Source: Fibrella aquatilis
GTDB taxonomy: Bacteria; Bacteroidota; Bacteroidia; Cytophagales; Spirosomataceae
Assembly: GCF_017353255.1 (NCBI RefSeq)
Contig: NZ_JAFMYU010000019.1
Span: 62,001-126,000, forward strand
Direction: 5' to 3'
Length of the DNA: 64,000 bases
Shown one piece after another: positions 57,337-64,000 of this stretch. The position numbers and the translations under genes are program-made. Each line of letters starts with the position of its first letter. Position 1 is the first letter of the stretch. The notes below the pieces were generated by a model. That model did not search any database, was not told the origin of the DNA, and was given only the letters and a program-made list of their open reading frames with translations.

Positions 57337-60300
57337 TTTAAAAGCCCAATCCGTGCTGCAAACGGGCAAATGGTTTAAAATTGGGGTGTTGGGAACGGGG
57401 GTGTATAAGTTGGATTATGCTACGCTGACGCAGCTTGACCCTGTTTTTAAAACCGCCGACCCGCGTCAGTTTCGCATCTATGGCAATGGTGGTGCCCCGC
57501 TGCCACAGGCCAACAGTGCCCCCCGCGCCACAGACTTGACCGAAAACGCGATTCAGATAACGGGCGAAAGCGATGGCCGGTTAGATGCCGCCGACGCGCT
57601 TTATTTCTACGCCGCCGGACCCAAAACGGTCTATTTCGACAAGGCCGAGAAACGCCTGCGTCATCAGCTTAACCCCTATGCCGACACCGCGTTTTATTTC
57701 CTGACCATTACCGACGGTCCCGGCAAGCGCATTACCACGCGAGCCGCAGGTGCGCCGCCAAACAACCGGGTCATCACTACCTACGACCACTACGATTTCT
57801 ACGAACGCGACACCACCACGCTGACCAATTCGGGGCGGCAGTGGTGGGGCGATTATTTTGGCACCTACCCGCAGCAGATTTTTCCGTTTATGGTGCCGGG
57901 GCGGGTGCTGGGTGCGCCGAGTATTGTGGCGCTGACTATGGTGGGAGTGGCCCCGCGGAGTTCGTCGGTTTCATTGTCGCTGAACAGTGCCGACCTGGGC
58001 ACAGCCAAATTCGATAGCGTCAGTGCCTATGAGTTCGCGCCGCGCGGGTCGTATCGGCAACTGGTTAGTCGGTCGGTATTGCCCACTGCGACAGACGAGC
58101 TACGTTTTACGATCACGTTTAACCGGGATGGCAACGGCGGTGGTGCGGCCTACATGGATTATTTCAGTATCCAGACCCCCCGCGAAATCCGGCAATATGA
58201 CCGGCCCGCTACCGTGCGGGGTGGGGCGGGGCAGTACATCGCCAAACAGGCCACCATCGATTTGCTGATCTGGAACATCACCAACGTCACTCAGCCCGTT
58301 CAACAGGCCTACACGCTGACTAACGGCCAGGCTACCTGGTCGGCTCCGGATAGTTCGGCGTTTTTGCTGCACACGCTGGCGATGGCTGGTGCCCCGGTGT
58401 CGGTGAAAGCGCTGCCAAACCAGAATATCCGGGCGGCTACAACGCCTAACCTGCTCATAATCACACCCGATGCCTGGCGCGATCAGGCCGAGCGGCTGGC
58501 TGGCTTTCGGCGCAGGAATGATAACCTGACGGTGCTGGTAGTCACCACGGCGCAGGTGTACAACGAATTTTCGTCGGGCCAAACCGACCCCACGGCCCTG
58601 CGCGATGCCTGCCGATATTTCGATAAAAAACAGCCCGGCACCCTGCGCTACTTGCTGCTCATGGGCGACGCCAGTTTCGACTACCGCAACAAAACATTGT
58701 CAGTCACGCCCGCGCAGTTGCCCAACCTGATTCCTACCTACGAAAGTCGCGAGTCGCTCGACCCGGTGCGGAGCTTCACGTCTGACGATTATTTTGGGTT
58801 TTTGCAGGACGACGCCGGCGAATGGGTAGAGAATGCGTCCGGCAACCACCCGCTCGACATTGGGGTGGGGCGTTTGGCCGTGAAAACCCCCGCCGAAGCC
58901 CGCAACGTGGTGGATAAGCTCATCCGATACACCTCCGATACCCGCCTCCTGGGCGACTGGCGCACCCGCCTGATGCTCGTAGCCGACGACGGCGACGGCA
59001 ACATCCACCAGGAGCAGGCCGACCAACTGGCCAGTCTGGTAGAGCGCCACCACCCCGAACTAAGGCCCCAACGTCTGTTTCTGGATACCTTTAAACAAGA
59101 TACCATTCAGCTACCCGGTCAGCCCGCCAACTACATTACGGAGCGAGCGCCCCTGGTGAATCAGACCGTTAACCGTGCCGTAGATGAGGGGCGGCTCATT
59201 ATCAACTATGCCGGACACGGCGGCACCACAGGCTGGGCGCAGGAACAGATTCTGACCGTTGGCGATATTTTGTCATGGAAAAACACCCGGTTGCCGCTCT
59301 TCGTGACGGCTACCTGCCAGTTTGGGCGCTACGACGACCCCAGCGTGGTGTCGGGGGCCGAACTGGCGCAACTGGACCGGGGCGGGGCCATTGGGCTACT
59401 CACCACCGCCCGTCCGGTGTATGCTAATACCAATTTCATGCTTAACACAGCCTTCTACGGAGCCATTTTTAAAGCCGTAGAGGGCAAGATTCTGCGGCTG
59501 GGCGACGTAATGCGGGATACTAAAAACAACAGCTTTAGCGACGTGTTGAACCGAAATTTTACCCTCCTCGGCGACCCCTCTATGGCCATGGCCGCGCCCC
59601 GGCTGTCAGTGGCGTTTACGCAGGTGAATGGCCGGGCTACTCCCACCGTGCGGCTCGACACCCTCCGGGCTGACCAGTTAGCGAAGCTAAAAACAGATAC
59701 CCTGAGCGGTGGTCAGCGCGTAACGCTTTCGGGCGAGGTAAGAACCCTGACAACGGCTCAGCTTCAGACCGGTTTCAACGGCACGGTGCGCGTGGTGGTC
59801 TATGACAAACCCCTCAACCTGCTCACGCGCGGCACCGAGCGCACGAATCCGTTTCCGTACCGTGCCTATGAAAGTGTACTCTATGCGGGCAATGCCCTGG
59901 TGCAACAGGGTCGTTTTTCGGTGGCGTTTACCGTACCGGCCGACGTGAATCCGGCGGTAGGCTTTGGCCGGGTGTATGCCTATGCCGTCCGAGCCGACAG
60001 CACTGCTGATGCCGTTGGGGGTTACCAGAGCCTTGTTTTTGGTGGAAAAAGTACGCTGCCTGCCGATACCCGCCCACCCAGCCTGACGCTCTCGCTGGTG
60101 GGTGCCGACCCCGCCGCCACCCGCCCGCAGGTGCCCGGCCCGGTGGTGAATGTGCGTGTGCAGGTGGCCGACGACACTGGCGTGAACCTGACGCAGACCA
60201 CGGCTAACCACGGCCCCACACTGCAACTTGACAACAACGCCCCCGTGCGCATTGCCGATTACTACAGCGGAACGGCCGACGGGCGGGGTGGCGAATTTGT

Positions 60301-60718
60301 TTTTCCGGTGCGTGATCTGACTCCGGGCACCTACCTGGTGCGGGTGCGGGTATTCGATCTTAACAATAATCCCGCCGATGCCACGTTGACATTTAGCGTA
60401 TCGGACCAGCCCCCAATGAGCCTCCAAAACCTCGTTTCTGTGCCTAATCCAATGCGCGAGCAGGGTCAGTGGCAGTTTTTGCACAACCGCCCCGGCCAAA
60501 ATTTGACGCTCACCTGGCAACTAGCCGATCTGAAAGGACGGATATTGACTGAGCGGCAGCAAACCTGCTACGACTGCCCCGGCACGGTTACTGTAGAGGG
60601 GTGGAATGGTATACAGTTTCCGTTACCTACTGGCATGTACCTCTTGCGTCTCCGTGCCACTATCAACGAAACGGCCGAACAGGCTACCGCCACCAGTCGT
60701 GTACTCAAAGTAGACTAA
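57278..60718 (+). CDS. porU: Type IX secretion system sortase PorU (C25 peptidase family)
   Basis: A 1146-aa gingipain-like C25 protease that removes C-terminal sorting domains of T9SS cargo and attaches the products to the surface. The catalytic His647 lies in NYAGHGGTTGW and Cys680 in TATCQFGRYD. Upstream lie beta-rich regions (about 30-370) and after the catalytic part several Ig-like domains. The last about 85 residues (VSVPNPMREQGQW, then GWNGIQFPLPTGMYLLRLRA) resemble a type A sorting-type end. Start ATG at 57278 gives a signal peptide ending KAQ; the hydrophobic core of this signal is encoded by tandem TTGTTCA repeats. porV follows. Confidence 0.92.
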   Translation: MRLCQWSLTLFIVHCSLFIPLKAQSVLQTGKWFKIGVLGTGVYKLDYATLTQLDPVFKTADPRQFRIYGNGGAPLPQANSAPRATDLTENAIQITGESDGRLDAADALYFYAAGPKTVYFDKAEKRLRHQLNPYADTAFYFLTITDGPGKRITTRAAGAPPNNRVITTYDHYDFYERDTTTLTNSGRQWWGDYFGTYPQQIFPFMVPGRVLGAPSIVALTMVGVAPRSSSVSLSLNSADLGTAKFDSVSAYEFAPRGSYRQLVSRSVLPTATDELRFTITFNRDGNGGGAAYMDYFSIQTPREIRQYDRPATVRGGAGQYIAKQATIDLLIWNITNVTQPVQQAYTLTNGQATWSAPDSSAFLLHTLAMAGAPVSVKALPNQNIRAATTPNLLIITPDAWRDQAERLAGFRRRNDNLTVLVVTTAQVYNEFSSGQTDPTALRDACRYFDKKQPGTLRYLLLMGDASFDYRNKTLSVTPAQLPNLIPTYESRESLDPVRSFTSDDYFGFLQDDAGEWVENASGNHPLDIGVGRLAVKTPAEARNVVDKLIRYTSDTRLLGDWRTRLMLVADDGDGNIHQEQADQLASLVERHHPELRPQRLFLDTFKQDTIQLPGQPANYITERAPLVNQTVNRAVDEGRLIINYAGHGGTTGWAQEQILTVGDILSWKNTRLPLFVTATCQFGRYDDPSVVSGAELAQLDRGGAIGLLTTARPVYANTNFMLNTAFYGAIFKAVEGKILRLGDVMRDTKNNSFSDVLNRNFTLLGDPSMAMAAPRLSVAFTQVNGRATPTVRLDTLRADQLAKLKTDTLSGGQRVTLSGEVRTLTTAQLQTGFNGTVRVVVYDKPLNLLTRGTERTNPFPYRAYESVLYAGNALVQQGRFSVAFTVPADVNPAVGFGRVYAYAVRADSTADAVGGYQSLVFGGKSTLPADTRPPSLTLSLVGADPAATRPQVPGPVVNVRVQVADDTGVNLTQTTANHGPTLQLDNNAPVRIADYYSGTADGRGGEFVFPVRDLTPGTYLVRVRVFDLNNNPADATLTFSVSDQPPMSLQNLVSVPNPMREQGQWQFLHNRPGQNLTLTWQLADLKGRILTERQQTCYDCPGTVTVEGWNGIQFPLPTGMYLLRLRATINETAEQATATSRVLKVD

Positions 60719-60746
60719 ACGTTTTTTCTATACACCAGAAACCTTG

Positions 60747-60754
60747 TATTTTTG
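60747..60754 (+). promoter_or_regulatory. Promoter -7 box for porV
   Basis: TATTTTTG fits TAnnTTTG, 59 bases before the porV ATG, so porV need not depend on porU transcription. Confidence 0.5.
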
Positions 60755-60813
60755 ACGGTCGCAGCATCAGGTCTCATTGGCCTGCTTACTGACCGGCCAT
60801 TAGAACTGACTCT

Positions 60814-62034
60814 ATGAAGCGTATCTTTTCCTGCCTTTTGCTCGGTGCAGGCTACTTTATTTCACTAACCACCGCATCGGCCCAAGCTACGGGGACAAAC
60901 CTGTCTGGTCAGCCCATACGTGTGCCCAACTCGGCAACACCTTTTCTGAACTTCACGCCCGATGCCCGTTCGGGTGCGCTGGGCGATGCCGGGGTGGCGC
61001 TCGATAACGCCGATGCTAACTCCATTTTCTGGAACCCCTCGAAACTGGTCTATGCCAAACAGGATGCCGGTGCGTCGGTTTCGTATACCCCCTGGCTTCG
61101 CGACCTCATCGGCGATATGTATTATGGCTACTTTTCGGGTTATAAAAAGCTGGGAAAAGACCAGGCCATTGGTCTGTCGCTGCTGTACTTCGACCTGGGT
61201 ACCATCAACTTCACCACGTCGCAAGGGCTTTCGGCGGGGTCGTTCAACTCACGTGAGTACGCCCTTACGGCAAGTTATTCGCGGCGGCTGGCCAAGAATT
61301 TTTCGATGGGCGTAAACCTGAAATACCTGAACTCGAACTTGGGAGCGGGCACGTCTGTCAATGGTACGCCTATTGAAGCTGGTTCTACCGCCGCTGCCGA
61401 CATCAGCGCCTATTACAACAATTCATCGCGTGATGCCGTAACGGGCAAAGGCGTTAGCTGGGCATATGGCCTGATGATCTCTAACCTGGGTGGCCGGATC
61501 AATTACGGCAGTGCCGAGTTGTACTACATCCCTACGAATTTCCGGTTGGGTGGTTTATTTACCTACCACGTAGATACCTACAACAAGTTCAACTTTGTGC
61601 TTGACCTCAACAAACTGATGGTGCCCACGCCGCCTGAATACGGTGATCCTGTAAACGGGGTTCGACCGATTAGGCGGGGACAAGACCCAAACCGCCCCTT
61701 CTTTAGTGCTGTATTTGGCTCCTTCGCCGACGCACCGGGTGGATTTTCAGAAGAGCTGAAAGAAATTACCCTCTCTACCGGGGCCGAATATTGGTACAAC
61801 GATCAGTTTGCCGCCCGCGTGGGTTACTTCGGCGAATCAATCGAAAAAGGAGGACGGCAGTATGTAACGGCGGGTATTGGTGCCCGGCTGTCTACGCTGG
61901 GGGTCGATTTTTCGTATCTGTTGCCTGTTCGGTCGGGTAGTCCACTAGCCAATACCCTGCGGCTGTCGCTGCTGTTTAATTTCAACAAAGGGCAGCGCGT
62001 AGCAGAAGACACTGAAACTGCCGATACTAATTAG
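60814..62034 (+). CDS. porV: Type IX secretion outer-membrane protein PorV
   Basis: A 406-aa outer-membrane beta-barrel. Signal peptide of 23 residues (AGYFISLTTASAQ). The hallmark TPFLNFTPDARSGALGDAGVAL at about 42-63 and DANSIFWNPSKLVYA belong to the PorV/LptO branch of the FadL-like family. PorV acts as shuttle that brings cargo from the translocon to PorU. Adjacent porU supports this. A terminator follows. Confidence 0.94.
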   Translation: MKRIFSCLLLGAGYFISLTTASAQATGTNLSGQPIRVPNSATPFLNFTPDARSGALGDAGVALDNADANSIFWNPSKLVYAKQDAGASVSYTPWLRDLIGDMYYGYFSGYKKLGKDQAIGLSLLYFDLGTINFTTSQGLSAGSFNSREYALTASYSRRLAKNFSMGVNLKYLNSNLGAGTSVNGTPIEAGSTAAADISAYYNNSSRDAVTGKGVSWAYGLMISNLGGRINYGSAELYYIPTNFRLGGLFTYHVDTYNKFNFVLDLNKLMVPTPPEYGDPVNGVRPIRRGQDPNRPFFSAVFGSFADAPGGFSEELKEITLSTGAEYWYNDQFAARVGYFGESIEKGGRQYVTAGIGARLSTLGVDFSYLLPVRSGSPLANTLRLSLLFNFNKGQRVAEDTETADTN

Positions 62035-62056
62035 TCTACCTTACCCCATAAATAAC

Positions 62057-62092
62057 ACCGGCAGCTCATGCAAATGGGTTGCCGGTTTTTTT
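62057..62092 (+). terminator. Rho-independent terminator after porV
   Basis: ACCGGCA (62057-62063) pairs with TGCCGGT (62080-62086), then six T. The next ATG lies only 3 bases after the tract. Confidence 0.82.
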
Positions 62093-62095
62093 ATT

Positions 62096-63382
62096 ATGCT
62101 TCTAGACCGCACACAAGCTCCTGATTACCAACCCGTAAACGATGCCCGTTTGGTGGCTGTCGATACGCAGCAACTCGATAATGGTGCCCCGTTGTACCTC
62201 ATTGCCTTTGACCAGCAGCCCGTGATGCGCGTGGAAGTAAACTTCGACGCGGGGTCGTGGTTTGAGCCGGACGAGCAGCCGGGGGCGGCGTTTTTTGCCT
62301 GGAAAATGCTGGGCGAAGGTACCCGAAGCCGCACGTCGGCGCAGATCAGCGAGGCGTTTGACCAGTATGGCGCGTTTCTGGAACTCAACAACGGCTTCGA
62401 CCGGGGGAGCCTGGTGGTATACTGCCAACCCAAGCACCTGCCCAATGTGCTGCCGCTGATGGCCGAACTGCTCACCGAAGCGGCCTATCCCGAAAAAGAA
62501 TTTGAGGATCTGCGCACCATGACGCTGCAAAACCTGAAAGTCAATTTCGAGAAAACAAGCCACGTAGCGTCGGTGCGTTTCCGCGAAAAACTGTTCAGCC
62601 GGGCGCACCCCTACGGGCGTAGTCAGCAGCCCGACAGTGTGGCGCGGCTTACGTCCGCCGATGCCCGGAACTTCTACGAACGGCGCATTCGGCTGCAACC
62701 GTTTCGGGTGTTGCTGGCCGGGCAGGTAGGCATCACCGAAGTAGCCCTGATAAACCAGTATCTGGGTGCGCTGCCCATTGGCCCGGCAAGCACCGAAGCT
62801 ATGCCCACACCAACTATTACAACCGACCCCGCTGCTGAACTGATTGAGAAGGCCGGTAGTCTGCAATCGTCTATTCGCATGGGCCGGACGCTGTTCAAGC
62901 GCAACCACCCCGATTTTCATAAGATGCTGGTAATGAACGAGGTACTGGGTGGTTATTTCGGGTCAAGGCTGATGAAAAACATCCGCGAACAGAAAGGCTA
63001 CACCTACGGTATTTCGTCGAACGTAGGGGCTTTTCGCGAAGCCGGGCAGTTCATGATCGGTACCGATGTGAAGCGCGAGTTCACCCAGCAAACTATCGAC
63101 GAGGTCTGGAAAGAGATCCGGCTATTACAAACCGAACCCGTGGGCGAGGGCGAACTGATGACCGTGAAAAACTACATGGCCGGTGAGTTTGTAGGCTCAT
63201 TGAACACCCCCTTCGAGATTGCCGACCGCTACAAACTGATCCTGCTCGATGGCCTCCCCACCGATTTTCTGAGCCACTACATTGCCCGAATCCGGGCCGT
63301 GACCGCCGCCGACGTACAACAGATGGCCCAGACGTATATGGCAGAGGGAAGCCTGATTGAGGTGGTAGTAGGCGGGAAATAG
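62096..63382 (+). CDS. M16 peptidase-like protein, non-catalytic type
   Basis: A 428-aa two-domain M16 (insulinase/MPP fold) protein. The zinc motif HxxEH of active members (usual HFLEH) is replaced by AFFAW at residues 65-69, so it cannot bind zinc there. Other M16 signs remain: GSWFEPDEQPG before the site, DFHKMLVMNEVLGGYFGSRLMKNIREQKGYTYGISS in the second domain. Such subunits pair with an active M16 chain; none is encoded in this window. It may be the beta-type partner or a chaperone-like remnant. Confidence 0.88.
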   Translation: MLLDRTQAPDYQPVNDARLVAVDTQQLDNGAPLYLIAFDQQPVMRVEVNFDAGSWFEPDEQPGAAFFAWKMLGEGTRSRTSAQISEAFDQYGAFLELNNGFDRGSLVVYCQPKHLPNVLPLMAELLTEAAYPEKEFEDLRTMTLQNLKVNFEKTSHVASVRFREKLFSRAHPYGRSQQPDSVARLTSADARNFYERRIRLQPFRVLLAGQVGITEVALINQYLGALPIGPASTEAMPTPTITTDPAAELIEKAGSLQSSIRMGRTLFKRNHPDFHKMLVMNEVLGGYFGSRLMKNIREQKGYTYGISSNVGAFREAGQFMIGTDVKREFTQQTIDEVWKEIRLLQTEPVGEGELMTVKNYMAGEFVGSLNTPFEIADRYKLILLDGLPTDFLSHYIARIRAVTAADVQQMAQTYMAEGSLIEVVVGGK

Positions 63383-63384
63383 AC

Positions 63385-63392
63385 TATTTTTG
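63385..63392 (+). promoter_or_regulatory. Promoter -7 box for plsY
   Basis: TATTTTTG fits TAnnTTTG, 50 bases before the plsY ATG. Confidence 0.5.
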
Positions 63393-63442
63393 TAGGATAA
63401 ACACACCCATACGTCATACAGTTATCCCTGTTTGTTCCTCGA

Positions 63443-64000
63443 ATGACCTTGCTCTTTTGTGTCGCGCTGTTGCTTGCCTACCTGCTGGGATCTATACCTA
63501 CGGCAGTTTGGTATGGCAAAACTTTTTTCAACATCGACATTCGGCAGCACGGGAGTGGCAACGCGGGTGCCACTAATACGTTCCGCGTGTTAGGCAAACG
63601 GGCGGGTACCGTGGTCATGCTGGTAGACGTGCTGAAGGGATTCGCAGCGGCCTCGCTTACTTATCTGTTGCGTAACGAAGGACTAACCCAAACCGAATTG
63701 CTGGGTTGCGCCCTCATTTTCGGATTCATGGCCGTGCTGGGCCATTTGTACCCCCTGTTTGCTAATTTTCGGGGGGGCAAGGGCGTGGCCACACTGCTGG
63801 GCATGGTGCTGGCCATCCGGCCCGACGTGGCGGCGGTATGCATTGGCGTCTGGTTGCTGGTGGTGATCGCTTCGCAATATGTGTCGCTGGGGTCAATGCT
63901 GGCGGCGCTGGCCTTTCCGGTACTACTGCTGCTCCGAGCATTTGGCCAACCCGAAAACCCGTTGCTGATCGGTTTTGGTTTTGGGGTATTTTTGATGGTG
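63443..64000 (+). CDS. plsY: Acyl-phosphate:glycerol-3-phosphate acyltransferase (partial, cut by window end)
   Basis: An open frame of 186 codons from the ATG at 63443 to the window end. It shows PlsY signatures: AYLLGSIPTAVWYGK near residues 12-26, HGSGNAGATNTFRVLGKRAGTVVMLVDVLKG (motif 1), GHLYPLFANFRGGKGVATLLG (motif 2) and the membrane helices around them. PlsY makes lysophosphatidic acid, the first step of phospholipid synthesis. Probably only the last residues are missing (family about 200-215 aa). Confidence 0.94.
   Translation, partial: MTLLFCVALLLAYLLGSIPTAVWYGKTFFNIDIRQHGSGNAGATNTFRVLGKRAGTVVMLVDVLKGFAAASLTYLLRNEGLTQTELLGCALIFGFMAVLGHLYPLFANFRGGKGVATLLGMVLAIRPDVAAVCIGVWLLVVIASQYVSLGSMLAALAFPVLLLLRAFGQPENPLLIGFGFGVFLMV

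Overview
The window looks like chromosomal DNA of a Bacteroidota bacterium, most likely order Cytophagales and probably close to Spirosoma/Fibrella (family level is inference). Reasons: GC near 55%, gliding and type IX secretion genes (gldD, gldH, porU, porV, C-terminal sorting domains), DUF3078 and DUF4301 proteins, a eukaryote-like class Ia NrdB, and many promoters of the Bacteroidota form TTG-N19..22-TAnnTTTG. I see no IS element, prophage, CRISPR array, rRNA or tRNA. It reads as core genome.

Layout. 1-2.3 kb: lipoprotein, short-chain dehydrogenase, gldD. 2.5-5.4 kb: translation genes rplM-rpsI-rpsB-tsf. 5.5-8.6 kb: ECF sigma factor, a 62-aa protein, an MscS-like channel, a DUF3078 outer-membrane protein and mscL, a possible envelope/osmotic group. 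8.7-17.7 kb: the distal half of the division and cell-wall cluster, murD-ftsW-murG-murC-ftsQ-ftsA-ftsZ, without mraY or the earlier genes. 17.7-28.5 kb: mixed housekeeping genes (AlkD-like, accD, radical SAM, T9SS cargo, DUF2279, GNAT, enoyl-CoA hydratase, mutL, two tandem rhomboids, arfB). 28.7-36.1 kb: App1-like phosphatase, DUF2064, RidA, a TPR histidine kinase with LytTR regulator, gltX. 36.3-45.2 kb: AIM24, methyltransferase, LysR, SGNH hydrolase plus flavin monooxygenase, Rrf2, DUF4301, DUF1345. 45.2-49.9 kb: gldH, LON-domain protein, msrA, nrdB, recX, exonuclease. 49.9-55.4 kb: nuoK-nuoL-nuoM-nuoN. 55.6-64 kb: GtrA, small lipoprotein, SprT-like, porU-porV, an inactive-type M16 protein, and plsY cut by the window end.

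The most striking content is between the genes. About 16 clear long inverted repeats (plus degenerate copies) punctuate the window, about one per 4 kb. Their arms (15-68 bp, often perfect) are built from tandem variants of a 7-nt unit that differs from element to element (GANNTAC, GTCATTG, GGTRARY, AGTTTAC, TTGTTCA and others). Five share an apical module reading GCTGACGC/GCGTCAGC or GGCTCACGC/GCGTGAGCC. They always lie 3' of at least one gene, never between divergent genes, and in many cases start within 0-3 nt of a stop codon or supply it. One runs into a gene start and encodes the core of the PorU signal peptide. I regard this heptad-armed, stop-codon-associated element family as the best candidate for an under-described system here.

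Two smaller points: MutL has a degenerate endonuclease motif, and both the dcw and nuo clusters appear split.
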